Assembly: GCA_020632915.1 (NCBI GenBank)
Contig: JACKEP010000010.1
Coordinates: 123,934 to 187,933 of the forward strand
Source: Alphaproteobacteria bacterium
GTDB lineage: Bacteria > Myxococcota_A > UBA796 > GCA-2862545
DNA: 64,000 nt
Reading direction: 5' to 3'
Shown: in pieces, positions 32,415-42,572 of the stretch
Layout of the letters: the number at the start of each line of letters is the position of its first letter
Numbering within the stretch: position 1 is the first letter of the stretch
Translations under genes and position numbers: made by a program
Notes under the pieces: model-generated
What the model was told of the DNA's origin: nothing
What the model saw: the letters and a program-made list of their open reading frames with translations, nothing else
Database searches by the model: none

Positions 32415-34205
32415 ATGCTGCGCCCGCTGAACGGCCCGGCGCCCCTCGACCTGCTCGACGCCCTCCCCCCGTCGGAGCTGCTCGTCCACCTCGCGCCCGA
32501 CGTCCGCGCCGACCTGCACGGGCGCCTGACGCTGGTGAGCGCGCGTGCCGGCGACGTCCTGTTCGAGCAGGGACAGGCCGGCGACGCGCTGTACCGGCTG
32601 GTGTCGGGACGGCTGGAGGTGGTGGCGCGCGATCCGCGCGGTGTCCTGCGCCACGTGGCCGACGTCACCCCAGGCGACTGGGTCGGCGAGATGGCGATGC
32701 TGACCGGCGACCCACGGCGCGCGACCGTGCGGGTGCGACGGGACGCCCTGCTCGCACGCCTCGACGTGTCGGACTTCCGGGCGCTGGTGACGAGCACCCC
32801 GTCGTTCCTCGAAGCGGTCGCCCGGTTCACGGTGCGACGCCTGGCCGAGCCGCGGTCCAAGGAGCCCGACGTCAAGGTGCTGGCGGTGGTGCCCGCCAGC
32901 CGCGGGGTCGCCGCGCGGGTGTTCGGGGAGGCGCTGGGCGAGGCGCTGTCGGCGTGGGGGTCGGTGCGGGTGCTCGGCCTCGACGACGCGACGCGCGCGC
33001 TGGGTCCGCTCGACGACGCCACGCCGGGCGCGCTCGAGCGCTGGCTCGACGGCCGCGAGGCCCGCTGCCGGTTCCTCGTGCTGGTGGCTGGGGAGGCCGA
33101 CGACCGCTGGTCGCGGGCCGTGCGCCGCAACGCCGACCGCACGCTGCTGACCGCGTCGGTGTCGGGCACCCCGCTGCACGTGCGACGGCCTGCCCGCGCC
33201 CAGCCGACCGAGCTCGTGCTCCTGCACGGCACCGCCACCCGCGTGCCGCGCGGGACCGCCCCGTGGCTCGATCGCTACCGCGCCGACGCCCACCACCACG
33301 TGCGCCTGGGCCGCGCCGACGACGTCGCCCGCGTGGCACGGTTCATGGCAGGCGAGGCGATCGGCCTCGCGCTGGCCGGCGGCGCCGGACGGGGCATCGC
33401 GCACATCGGCGTCATCCAGGCCCTCGAGGAGCAGGGCATCCCCATCGACGTGGTCTGCGGCACGTCGATGGGTGCCATCGTCGGCGCCCAGCACGCCATG
33501 GGGTCGACGGCCGACGAGGTGTTCGTGCGCACCAAGGAGGCGTGGACGGATCGCGCCGCGTTCGAGCTGACGGTGCCCGTCCGTTCCCTGCTGGCCGGCC
33601 GCTTCCTGCGCCGCACCGGGCGCGTGCTGTTCGGTGGCGTGCGGATCGAGGACCTGTGGCGGCGCTTCGCGTGCGTGTCGACCAGTCTCGGCCGGGCCGA
33701 GCGCGTGGTGCACCGCCGGGGCCGCGTCGACGAGGCGGTGCGTGCGTCGAGCTCGCTGCCGGGCCTGTTCCCGCCGGTGCGATCGGGCGACGACCTGCTG
33801 GTGGACGGCGCGTTCGTCGACAACCTCCCCGCCGACCTCTGTCGCGAGCTGGGCGCCGGCCGGGTGATCGCGGTCAACGTGCTCCCCACCGTCGACCCCG
33901 TGTTCGTGCGGGCCCGCCGGCGCTCCCTGCGGGGGTGGGCGCGGCGGTTCAACCCCCTGTCGCCCGACCGTGACCCGATGCTGCACGACATGGTGATGCG
34001 CGCCTACTTCGTGCCCACGGTGCTCGCGACCGACGCCGTGCGCGCTGCGGCCGACCTGTTCGTCGAGCCGCCGCTCGCCTCGTTCGGCTTCGTCGACCGT
34101 CGACCGCAGGTCTACGACGCGATCCACGCCGCCGGCTACCACGAGGCGCTGCGCGTGCTCCGGGAGGCCCGCGCACGGGACGAGGACTGGCTGCGCGCGA
34201 CGTGA
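32415..34205 (+). CDS. Cyclic-nucleotide-binding domain fused to patatin-like phospholipase
   Basis: The 596-residue protein has an N-terminal cyclic-nucleotide-binding domain (about residues 25-145, with GDVLFEQGQAGDALYRLVSGRLEV and the phosphate-binding-loop region GEMAMLTGDPRRATV). After a linker region comes a patatin domain: the oxyanion loop GGAGRG, the serine hydrolase motif GTSMG (Ser within GxSxG), and the DGA motif (DGAFVDN) giving the catalytic Asp. This layout resembles neuropathy-target-esterase-type lysophospholipases. It likely acts on membrane phospholipids, tuned by cAMP or another ligand. No membrane helix is obvious. Confidence 0.9.
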   Translation: MLRPLNGPAPLDLLDALPPSELLVHLAPDVRADLHGRLTLVSARAGDVLFEQGQAGDALYRLVSGRLEVVARDPRGVLRHVADVTPGDWVGEMAMLTGDPRRATVRVRRDALLARLDVSDFRALVTSTPSFLEAVARFTVRRLAEPRSKEPDVKVLAVVPASRGVAARVFGEALGEALSAWGSVRVLGLDDATRALGPLDDATPGALERWLDGREARCRFLVLVAGEADDRWSRAVRRNADRTLLTASVSGTPLHVRRPARAQPTELVLLHGTATRVPRGTAPWLDRYRADAHHHVRLGRADDVARVARFMAGEAIGLALAGGAGRGIAHIGVIQALEEQGIPIDVVCGTSMGAIVGAQHAMGSTADEVFVRTKEAWTDRAAFELTVPVRSLLAGRFLRRTGRVLFGGVRIEDLWRRFACVSTSLGRAERVVHRRGRVDEAVRASSSLPGLFPPVRSGDDLLVDGAFVDNLPADLCRELGAGRVIAVNVLPTVDPVFVRARRRSLRGWARRFNPLSPDRDPMLHDMVMRAYFVPTVLATDAVRAAADLFVEPPLASFGFVDRRPQVYDAIHAAGYHEALRVLREARARDEDWLRAT

Positions 34206-34281
34206 TCGCCGTCCCCAGGAACCACAGGATTCCCACGGGTCACCGGCTGTCACCGTCGGGACCGCGGGATAGCCGCCGTCG

Positions 34282-35742
34282 ATGCTGTTCAACAGCTACG
34301 ACTTCCTGTTCGGCTTCCTGCCGATCTGCCTGCTGGGCCACCACCTGCTGCTGCGGCGTGGGGGCCTGCGGGGCGCGTGGCTGTGGCTCGTCGCCGCGTC
34401 GTTGTTCTACTACGGGTACTGGTACCCGCCGTACGTGCTCCTCATCGTCGCGTCGATGGTGGCCAACTACGGCGTGGGCCAGGTGGTCGCGGCCGAGTCG
34501 CGGTCGGTGGGGCTGCGCAAGGCGGTGCTCACCGCCGGCATCACCGCCAACCTCGCCGTGCTCGCGTGGTTCAAGTACGCCGCGTTCTTCGACGCCAACG
34601 TGCTGGCGCTCACCGGGGTCGACCTCGGCCTCGTGCAGGTGGCCCTGCCGCTGGCGATCTCGTTCTTCACGTTCCAGCAGATCGCCTACCTGGTGGACGC
34701 GTGGCGCGGTCAGGCCCGTGCCTACGACTTCCTCGACTACACGCTGTTCGTCACGTTCTTCCCCCAGCTGATCTCGGGACCGATCGTCCACCACAGCGAG
34801 ATGATCCCGCAGTTCCGGGAAGGGAAGGCGCCCACCAGCGAAGACCGCGCGGTCGGCCTGACGATGCTGGTGATCGGCCTGGCCAAGAAGGTGCTGATCG
34901 CCGACACGATGGGCATCCACGCCGACCACGCGTTCGGCGTGGTGTCGAGCGGCCACCTGCCGAGCGTGCTGATGGCGTGGACCGGCGCCATCGCGTTCTA
35001 CTTCGAGGTCTACTTCGACTTCTCCGGCTACTCCGACATGGCCGTGGGGCTCGCCCGCCTGTTCGGGATCAAGCTGCCGGTCAACTTCGACGCGCCCTAC
35101 CGCGCCGACAGCATGATCGAGCTGTGGCGGCGGTGGCACATGACGCTGTCGCGCTTCCTGCGCGACTACCTGTACATCCCGCTGGGCGGCAGCCGGGCGG
35201 GCAAGGCGCGCCGCTACGCCAACCTGTTCATCACGATGGTGCTCGGCGGCCTGTGGCACGGCGCGGCCTGGACGTTCGTGTTCTGGGGCTTCCTGCACGG
35301 CAGCTACCTGCTGCTCAACCACGCGTGGCGCGCCGTGAACGGGGGCCCCGCCACCGACCGTCGCGTGCTCCTCGTCGGACGCACGCTGACCCAGCTCGGC
35401 TTCCTCAACGCCGCCGTGTTCTTCCGCGCCGACAGCTTCGACGACGCCGTCGCGATGCACGCCGCGATGGTCGGCATCGACCACTCGGGCATCGGCTCGA
35501 TGCCGAGCAGCGTGCCCTGGCTGTTCCTGGCCACGTTCGCGCTGGTGCAGCTGGCCCCCACGTCGCAGCGGTGGCTGGAGCGCTACGAGCCCGTGCTCGG
35601 CGAGCTCTACGACACGCTGCGCTGGCCCGCCCCGCTCACGTGGCGACCCACCCTGCGGTGGGGCATCGTGCTCGGCGTGCTCGCCGTGCTGTGCCTGCCG
35701 TTCCTCGAGCGCGCCGACCCGTTCATCTACTTCCAGTTCTAG
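34282..35742 (+). CDS. MBOAT-family O-acyltransferase (AlgI-like)
   Basis: This 486-residue polytopic membrane protein starts with the typical MLFNSYDFLFGFLP segment. MBOAT landmarks are present: ITANLAVLAWFKYAAFF, ALPLAISFFTFQQIAYLVD, FPQLISGPIVH, and the catalytic region MIELWRRWHMTLSRFLRDYLYIP followed by MVLGGLWHGAAWTF with the conserved His. AlgI-like proteins pass acyl groups across the inner membrane for O-acetylation of surface polysaccharides. The SGNH-type gene starts 4 bases downstream, the usual partner. No polysaccharide genes are adjacent, so the polymer is unknown. Confidence 0.93.
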   Translation: MLFNSYDFLFGFLPICLLGHHLLLRRGGLRGAWLWLVAASLFYYGYWYPPYVLLIVASMVANYGVGQVVAAESRSVGLRKAVLTAGITANLAVLAWFKYAAFFDANVLALTGVDLGLVQVALPLAISFFTFQQIAYLVDAWRGQARAYDFLDYTLFVTFFPQLISGPIVHHSEMIPQFREGKAPTSEDRAVGLTMLVIGLAKKVLIADTMGIHADHAFGVVSSGHLPSVLMAWTGAIAFYFEVYFDFSGYSDMAVGLARLFGIKLPVNFDAPYRADSMIELWRRWHMTLSRFLRDYLYIPLGGSRAGKARRYANLFITMVLGGLWHGAAWTFVFWGFLHGSYLLLNHAWRAVNGGPATDRRVLLVGRTLTQLGFLNAAVFFRADSFDDAVAMHAAMVGIDHSGIGSMPSSVPWLFLATFALVQLAPTSQRWLERYEPVLGELYDTLRWPAPLTWRPTLRWGIVLGVLAVLCLPFLERADPFIYFQF

Positions 35743-35746
35743 GCCC

Positions 35747-37012
35747 ATGGACGACCGCCCCGCCGACTTCCGCCGCTACACGCGCCGTCTCCTGCTGACG
35801 GCGGCGCTCGGCATGCTCGTGCTGGGCGGCTTCCTGATGATCATGGATCCGTATGGCATCTGGCGTCGGCTGGGCGTGCCCCACGCCCCGCGCCCGCCGC
35901 TCACCTGGTCGCGCATCGCCGCGGCGGAGCGCCTCGACGACGACTGCGACGTCGCCCTGGTGGGCAGCTCCCGCGTGGTGTTCGGCTTCGGCGTGCGCCT
36001 GCCGCGCTGGAACGGTCGCAAGCTGTGCAACGGCGCGCTGGGCGGCACGTCGATGACCGAGATCGACGCCGAGATGGACTTCATGGCCGACGAGACGAAG
36101 ATCGGCGCCGTGCTGCTGTTCCTCGACCTGCACATGTTCCACGACGGCCGCGGCACCAACCACGACTTCGCCCAGTCACGGCTCAACCCCGATCGCACCG
36201 CGCTCACCTACTACCTGTGGTCGCTGACGAGCCTGGACGCCTTCGAGTACAGCACCAAGCTGGCCGGCCTGTGGCTGCCGTTCTTCGAGCAGCCCAAGCC
36301 CATGCGCTCCTCGTCGATGGAGACGCGGGGCATGCTCAAGTCCACCATGCTGCGCGCCAACATGTACCGGGTGTTCGAGGGGCCCGAGCAGTCCGAGGCC
36401 CGCCTGGTCCACCTGCTCGACGTCGCCGAGGCCCACCACATCAAGATCATCACCGTGATCCCGGCCGTGCACGCCATGCAGCTCGAGGCGCTCGGCGACG
36501 CCGGCCTGTGGGAGGTCAACAAGGACTGGCGGCGCTTCCTCACCGCCGAGATGGCTCGTCGCGGCATCCCGCTCTGGGACTTCGCCACCTACCACAGCCC
36601 CGCGCGGTCCACGCTGCCCACCACCCCGGTCGAGAAGCCCAACCCGTGGTGGTCCGACATGTCCCACCAGTCCCAGCTGCTCGGCAAGGCCACGCTGGAG
36701 CGCATCCGCGATGGGATGGTGGGCAAGGAGGGTGACTGGGAGCCCGGCTTCGGCGTGCTGCTCACCCCCGACACCATCGAGGCCCACCTCGCCGAGCTCG
36801 ACGAGGGCCGCGCCCGCTGGCAGGAGGAGCACCCCGATCAGCTCGCCTGGTACAAGTCGGTGATGGACCACATCACGCTCATCGACCCCACGGTGTGGGA
36901 CGACTACGCCGACAACGCCCGTCGCGGTGCCGGCGAGCTGGTGCCCACCGACGCGGACGGCGACCGCAAGCGCGAGGTCGACCTCGGCGACGACGCGGAC
37001 CTGGACTTCTGA
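35747..37012 (+). CDS. Membrane-anchored SGNH-like acyltransferase partner of the MBOAT protein
   Basis: The 421-residue protein has one N-terminal membrane segment (about 14-33) and a large extracytoplasmic domain. LVGSSRVVFGFG (GSSR at 73-76) is the block I motif of SGNH/AlgX-AlgJ-like enzymes that receive the acyl group from MBOAT proteins, and CNGALGGTSMTEID follows. A later WWSDMSHQSQL may provide the Asp/His pair. It lies 4 bases behind the MBOAT gene, so the two probably form one acylation system. The C-terminus is rich in Asp/Glu/Arg. The family is inferred from motifs and context. Confidence 0.85.
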   Translation: MDDRPADFRRYTRRLLLTAALGMLVLGGFLMIMDPYGIWRRLGVPHAPRPPLTWSRIAAAERLDDDCDVALVGSSRVVFGFGVRLPRWNGRKLCNGALGGTSMTEIDAEMDFMADETKIGAVLLFLDLHMFHDGRGTNHDFAQSRLNPDRTALTYYLWSLTSLDAFEYSTKLAGLWLPFFEQPKPMRSSSMETRGMLKSTMLRANMYRVFEGPEQSEARLVHLLDVAEAHHIKIITVIPAVHAMQLEALGDAGLWEVNKDWRRFLTAEMARRGIPLWDFATYHSPARSTLPTTPVEKPNPWWSDMSHQSQLLGKATLERIRDGMVGKEGDWEPGFGVLLTPDTIEAHLAELDEGRARWQEEHPDQLAWYKSVMDHITLIDPTVWDDYADNARRGAGELVPTDADGDRKREVDLGDDADLDF

Positions 37013-37028
37013 GCGGGCGGAGGCCGGC

Positions 37029-37074
37029 GGGAGCGGGAACGGGAGCGGGAACGGGAACGGGAACGGGAACGGGG
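37029..37074 (+). repeat. G-rich hexamer tandem repeat GGGARC x7
   Basis: Seven consecutive hexamers of the form GGGAGC or GGGAAC occupy 37029-37070, followed by GGGG. Eight G3 tracts separated by 3-base spacers meet the pattern for a G-quadruplex on the forward strand. The repeat lies between the stop codons of two convergent genes (37012 and 37103), where a terminator would be expected. Confidence 0.85.
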
Positions 37075-37102
37075 CGTCACCGTGGTGGGGGGACGCGGCC
37101 GG

Positions 37103-37819
37103 TCATTTCCAATCCTTGAAGGCTTCCTCGAAGGGCACGCCCTCCCACTCCTGGATCTCGTTGGGGTCGGGCGGGGGGCGGATGCCCATGCGGAGCTTGA
37201 CGGCGTCGGCGTCGTCGGGGTCGAGCATGTTGTCGATCTGGTTGCCGGCCTGGTCGCGGATGTCGTCGAGCTGGGTGCTCGCGTCGCGGTAGGACAGGTT
37301 GCCGTTGCGGACCTCGTCCTCGACGCCGCGCATCTTCGACAGGGTGTCGTCGAGCACGCCGCGCACCGACGTGCGGTCGTCGCCCTCGGGCACGGCGAGC
37401 TGGGCCACGCGGAACATGTTCTCCATCATGTCGACCCGGCGCTCGGTGGTGCGGATCGAGGCCTGCAGGGCACGCTCTTCGGGCGAGCCGGGCTCGATGT
37501 CCTTCCCGGACCAGTCGGGGGCGGTGAACTTGTCCATGCCGTCGCGGTTGGCGAGGACGTCGACGCCCTTCATCGGCGGCGGCTGACCGCCAGCGCTGGG
37601 CATCGGGCGCGGCGTGGGCGGGGGCCGCAGCGTGCGCGCGGGAAGGTCGGTGTCGCTGGCGGCGGGCGGCGGCGTGACCACGGCGGCCACCGGCGCGGGC
37701 GGCGGCACGGGACGCTCCCCGACCTCGGGACCCGTGTCGACACTGGACGTGACGAACCAGGCGCCGACGAGCGCCAACACGAGGAGTACGGGCAGGATCA
37801 GACGGGCCTGCTTGGTCAA
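37103..37819 (-). CDS. Membrane-anchored protein of unknown function, Pro-rich linker plus helical domain
   Basis: This 238-residue protein has one N-terminal membrane segment (about residues 8-25), a Pro-rich linker (about 35-80) and a C-terminal helical domain with SIRTTERRVDMMENMFRV and DEVRNGNLSYRDASTQLDD, likely coiled-coil and outside the cytoplasm. The start appears to be TTG at 37819, supported by GGAGGTCGAG just upstream; no ATG or GTG gives a comparable product. No family is recognised. It converges on the G-rich repeat. Confidence 0.7.
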   Translation of the reverse strand: MTKQARLILPVLLVLALVGAWFVTSSVDTGPEVGERPVPPPAPVAAVVTPPPAASDTDLPARTLRPPPTPRPMPSAGGQPPPMKGVDVLANRDGMDKFTAPDWSGKDIEPGSPEERALQASIRTTERRVDMMENMFRVAQLAVPEGDDRTSVRGVLDDTLSKMRGVEDEVRNGNLSYRDASTQLDDIRDQAGNQIDNMLDPDDADAVKLRMGIRPPPDPNEIQEWEGVPFEEAFKDWK

Positions 37820-37905
37820 CTCGACCTCCGGGTGGTCACCCCACGGGGTAACCCAGGACGCGCCTGCTTCGTACCACCGACTGCCCCCTCATGCCCGGAG
37901 GAACC

Positions 37906-38877
<972 letters not shown>

Positions 38878-38966
38878 CGCACGCGTCCGGCGGGTGTGTC
38901 GCGACCGGTCGACAGGGGTCGCCGCCGGGCCTCGGCGTGCCTACAGGGGCGGCGCAGGAGGTGCTG

Positions 38967-39893
38967 ATGCCGTGGACCGCGAGCGACATCCCCGATCAGA
39001 CCGGCAAGACCTACGTCATCACCGGCGCCAACGGCGGGCTGGGCCTGGAGGCCACCCGCGCGCTCGCCGCCCGGGGCGCCAAGGTCGTCATGGCGTGCCG
39101 CAACCTCGACAAGGCCGCCGAGGCCGTCGACGGCATCCGTCGTGACACCCCCGATGCCGACCTCGACGTCCGCGCGCTCGACCTCGCGAGCCTCGCGTCG
39201 ATCCGCGCGTTCAGCGACGGCCTGCTCGCCGACCTGCCCCACGTCGACGTGCTGATGAACAACGCCGGCGTGATGGCCATCCCGCGCCGCACCACGGAAG
39301 ACGGCTTCGAGATGCAGCTCGGCACCAACCACCTCGGGCACTTCGCGCTCACGGGTCAGGTGCTGCCGCTGGTGACCAAGGCGCCCGCCGGCCGCATCGT
39401 CAACGTCTCGTCGCAGGCCCACCGCACCGGCCGCATGCGCTGGGACGACCTGATGGGCGAGCGGTCCTACGAGCGCTGGTCCACCTACGGCCAGTCCAAG
39501 CTCGCCAACCTGCTGTTCACCTACGAGCTCGCGCGGCGGCTGGAGGCCGCAGGCGAGGGCGTCGTCGTGGCCGCAGCGCACCCCGGCTACAGCGACACCG
39601 ACCTGCAGTACGTCGGTCCGCGCCTGGACGGCTCGTCGATCATGGCCACCCTGTCGGGCTGGGGCAACGCGCTGTTCGCGCAGCCGGCCACCAAGGGCGC
39701 GCTCCCGCAGCTGTACGCCGCGACGATGCCCGAGGTCGCCTCCGGGTCGTACTACGGGCCCGACGGCTGGTTCCAGATGCAGGGCTGGCCCACGAAGGTC
39801 GACTCGAACGCGCGCAGCCACGACCGCGACGACCAGCGGCGCCTGTGGGAGACGAGCGTGACGCTCACCGGTGTCGACTTCGGCGGGTTGTAG
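38967..39893 (+). CDS. Short-chain dehydrogenase/reductase
   Basis: The 308-residue oxidoreductase has the classical SDR motifs: nucleotide-binding TGANGGLG at residues 19-26, MNNAGVMA in the structural NNAG position, NVSSQAH with the catalytic Ser, and STYGQSKLANL with the Tyr-x-x-x-Lys pair. It resembles the retinol dehydrogenase/WW-domain-oxidoreductase-type SDRs in HLGHFALTG. The substrate is unknown. The ATG at 38967 has AGGAGGT upstream. It stands alone between the ArsS-like gene and a small membrane gene. Confidence 0.92.
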   Translation: MPWTASDIPDQTGKTYVITGANGGLGLEATRALAARGAKVVMACRNLDKAAEAVDGIRRDTPDADLDVRALDLASLASIRAFSDGLLADLPHVDVLMNNAGVMAIPRRTTEDGFEMQLGTNHLGHFALTGQVLPLVTKAPAGRIVNVSSQAHRTGRMRWDDLMGERSYERWSTYGQSKLANLLFTYELARRLEAAGEGVVVAAAHPGYSDTDLQYVGPRLDGSSIMATLSGWGNALFAQPATKGALPQLYAATMPEVASGSYYGPDGWFQMQGWPTKVDSNARSHDRDDQRRLWETSVTLTGVDFGGL

Positions 39894-39923
39894 GCCCCGG
39901 GCCCAGGCGGCTAGGTCGGGCCC

Positions 39924-40214
39924 ATGGACGAGGACGAGCCCCTGGACGAAGCGGCGTGGATGGGCGCGGCGGTGCGCGGCGCCGTCGTGTCGTTCGGCAT
40001 GGGTGCGGTGGCCCTCACCGTGGCGCTCGGCATGGCGCGCCACACCTTGCAGGTGCGCGCAGACGCCGTGGTCGCGGCGCGCACCGCCCACGGCGACCAC
40101 GCCGACGACGACCTCGCGCGCGCCCTGGACGACTGGCACCATGCCGCCGACGGCCTCGCCCCCCAGCTCGTGCTGGCCCTCGGGCTCGCCACCCCGCCCC
40201 CGGAGCCTCCGTGA
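39924..40214 (+). CDS. Small single-span membrane protein
   Basis: A 96-residue protein with an acidic N-terminus, one hydrophobic segment around residues 13-36, and a helical His/Asp-rich tail. No family is recognised. Its stop overlaps the GTG of the kinase gene in a GTGA, so it is translated together with it; this coupling is the only hint of a role. Confidence 0.65.
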   Translation: MDEDEPLDEAAWMGAAVRGAVVSFGMGAVALTVALGMARHTLQVRADAVVAARTAHGDHADDDLARALDDWHHAADGLAPQLVLALGLATPPPEPP

Positions 40215-41263
40215 CCGTTCCGTCGTCCGTCCTGGGGGCGTGGCCGTGGCCCGCCGACGTCACCACCACCCGCCTGCAGAGCGGCCTCATCAACCCCACG
40301 TGGCGCGTCGACCACGACGGTCGCCCGCTCGCCATCCTGCAGCGGCTGAACACCGGCATCTTCCAGCCCAGCGTCCACCACGACATCGAGGCCGTCACCG
40401 CCCACCTCACCCGCGCGGGCCTGCTCACGCCGCGGCTCGTGCCCACCGCGGGCGGCGCCCTATGGCACGACGACGGCGCCGGCGGGGTCTGGCGCGCGCT
40501 CACCGTGGTGGGCACCCGCACGCTCGCCCAGGTGGAGCAGCCTACGCAGGCGCGGTCCGCCGGCGCCCTCGTGGCGCGGTTCCACGCCGCCGTCGCCGAC
40601 CTCGACTGGACGTTCCAGCACGTCCGCGTGGGCGTGCACGATACGCCGCGCCACATGCGCGTGCTGCGGGAGGCCGTCGACACCCACACCGCCCACCGCC
40701 TCCATGGCGAGGTGGCTCCGCTCGCCGCATCGATCCTGGCGTCGTGGGACGCCCTGTCCACCGAGCTGCCGGCCGACCTGCCCGTGCGGGTGGTCCACGG
40801 CGACCTCAAGCTGTCCAACGTGCGCTTCGACGGCGACACCGCCGTGGCGCTCATCGACCTGGACACGCTGGCCCGCGACACGCTCGGCGCCGAGCTCGGC
40901 GACGCGCTGCGGAGCTGGTGCGGCACGGCCGGCGAAGACCGCACCGACGCCACGTTCGACCTCGACGTCTTCGAGGCGGCGATGACCGGCTACGCGAGCG
41001 GTGCCGGGGCCTGGGGCCCCACGACCGACGAGTGGCGGGCGGTGGTGCCCAGCGTGGAGCGCATCGCCACCGAGCTGGCCGCGCGCTTCGCCGCCGACGC
41101 CCTGAACGAGCGCTACTTCGGCTGGGACGCCGACCGCTTCCCCGCCGCCGGCGAGCACAACCTCGTGCGCGCCCGCGGTCAGGCCAACCTCGCCCGCGCC
41201 GTGCACGCTGCCCGCGGCACGGCCGAGCGCATGCTGGACGGGATCAGGTCTCGATCGCGGTGA
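40211..41263 (+). CDS. Aminoglycoside-phosphotransferase-fold sugar kinase, NahK-like
   Basis: The 350-residue protein shows the phosphotransferase fold with an N-terminal INPTWRV and LAILQRLNTGIFQPSVHHDIEAV segment that matches N-acetylhexosamine 1-kinase (NahK) and homoserine-kinase-like proteins. The catalytic HGDLKLSNV loop follows near residue 196, then ALIDLDTL with the metal-binding Asp. NahK phosphorylates GlcNAc/GalNAc at C1 to feed nucleotide-sugar synthesis; the substrate here is inferred. The GTG at 40211 overlaps the upstream stop. The last 20 bases overlap the convergent DUF1552 gene. Confidence 0.82.
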   Translation: MTVPSSVLGAWPWPADVTTTRLQSGLINPTWRVDHDGRPLAILQRLNTGIFQPSVHHDIEAVTAHLTRAGLLTPRLVPTAGGALWHDDGAGGVWRALTVVGTRTLAQVEQPTQARSAGALVARFHAAVADLDWTFQHVRVGVHDTPRHMRVLREAVDTHTAHRLHGEVAPLAASILASWDALSTELPADLPVRVVHGDLKLSNVRFDGDTAVALIDLDTLARDTLGAELGDALRSWCGTAGEDRTDATFDLDVFEAAMTGYASGAGAWGPTTDEWRAVVPSVERIATELAARFAADALNERYFGWDADRFPAAGEHNLVRARGQANLARAVHAARGTAERMLDGIRSRSR

Positions 41264-42572
41264 GCCCGTCGGTGACGCGGTTGTCGTTGGTGCCCCAGGC
41301 AGGCTCCGACAGGCCCATCGCCCGGATGATCGACAGGTTGACCTTGCTGACGCTCTCACCGCCCGACGACCGCACGTGCTGGTTGGTGTGGAAGCGGCCG
41401 CCGGCCGAGCCGGCGAGCAGGATCGGGTAGTCCTCGATCGAGTGGGTGCGGCCGAGCGACACGTCGGACGTGCCGAGGATCACCATGTGATCGAGGAGCG
41501 TGCCGTCGCCCTCGGGGATGGCCCGGAACGCCTCGATCATGTCGGCGAACGACTGCATGATCTGGATCACGATCTGGTGGACCTGCGCCTGATCGCCCGG
41601 CTCGTCGTGGGTGAGCTGGTGGTGGCCCATCGTGGCGCCTGGGTAGAGCAGGTCGGAGACCGGGCTCGAGAACCAGTTCGACACCACGCGCACCTGATCG
41701 CACGCGCACGCCATCGCGAGCAGCTGGCTGATGACGCGGTTCTTCTCGCGCAGCTGGGGCCGGCCGTCGAGGTCGGGGTAGTCGGCCAGCGGCGCGTCGG
41801 GGCGCCGGCAGGAGGCCAGGTCGGGGGGATCGTCCTCCAGGCGGGCCAGGCGCAGCTCCAGCTCGCGCACCCCGTCGAGGTGCTGCTGGAGGCGCTGGCG
41901 GTCGTCGGCGCTCACCCGCGTCTTCATGCGGTCGGCGTCGGCGGCCACGGCGTCGAGCACGCTGCGGCGCAGCGCCCACGTCGGGTCGATGATCGGCTCC
42001 TCACCGGGCTCGAAGAAGCCGGCGCCGAACAGCCGCTGGTAGAGCGCGTACGGGGAGTTCTCGGCGGGGCTCTGCTGGTGGGCGCCCTCGTAGGAGCGAC
42101 CGTCGGAGCCCGCGCCGGCCTCGATGGAGCGGAAGCGCGTGGTGCCACCGATGCGCTGGGCGAGCCACCGATCGAGCGTGGGGCCGGGGTAGCCGCCGTC
42201 GTCCTCGCCGTCGGGCGGGGTCATGCCCGTGAGCATGCCCACGATGCCCGACAGGTGGGGGCCCACGTTGGGCACCTTGACGTCGAGGCCGGTGACGACG
42301 GTGAGCTGTTCCTTGACCGAGGCCAGCGGCGCGAGCTGCTCGGACAGCGCCCAGTCGTCGCCAAAGCCCGTCTGGGACGGGATCCAGCGGTCGGGCAGGT
42401 TGCCGTTGCCCCAGTAGAACAAGCCGAAGCGGCGCGGGAAGGCGTCGTCGACGGCCCAGGCGTTGCCGCGACCGGCGAAGGTCTCGAGCCAGGGCAGGCC
42501 GACCGTGACGGCCGAGCCGGCCAGCAGGCCCCGCAGGACCGCGCGACGCGACGTGCGTGGGGTGCGGCTCAT
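41244..42572 (-). CDS. DUF1552 protein with twin-arginine signal
   Basis: The 442-residue exported protein begins with a twin-arginine-type signal (SRRAVLRGLLAG, Arg9-Arg10) and has the DUF1552 landmarks FPRRFGLFYWGNGN, GPHLSGIVGMLTG, and the segment LRRSVLDAV. The C-terminal HSIEDYPILLAGSAGG resembles sulfatase/phosphatase-superfamily (DUF1501-like) proteins. Such genes are almost always linked to DUF1592/DUF1588-type cytochrome proteins in Planctomycetes and Myxococcota, possibly acting on polysaccharides. Its ATG overlaps the DUF1592 stop (ATGA), so both are coupled. Confidence 0.93.
   Translation of the reverse strand: MSRTPRTSRRAVLRGLLAGSAVTVGLPWLETFAGRGNAWAVDDAFPRRFGLFYWGNGNLPDRWIPSQTGFGDDWALSEQLAPLASVKEQLTVVTGLDVKVPNVGPHLSGIVGMLTGMTPPDGEDDGGYPGPTLDRWLAQRIGGTTRFRSIEAGAGSDGRSYEGAHQQSPAENSPYALYQRLFGAGFFEPGEEPIIDPTWALRRSVLDAVAADADRMKTRVSADDRQRLQQHLDGVRELELRLARLEDDPPDLASCRRPDAPLADYPDLDGRPQLREKNRVISQLLAMACACDQVRVVSNWFSSPVSDLLYPGATMGHHQLTHDEPGDQAQVHQIVIQIMQSFADMIEAFRAIPEGDGTLLDHMVILGTSDVSLGRTHSIEDYPILLAGSAGGRFHTNQHVRSSGGESVSKVNLSIIRAMGLSEPAWGTNDNRVTDGLTAIET

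Noticed and set aside
37029..37074. CRISPR or coding interpretation of the G-rich repeat
   Set aside because: Units are only 6 bases with no spacers, and the reading frames through it have no supporting features.
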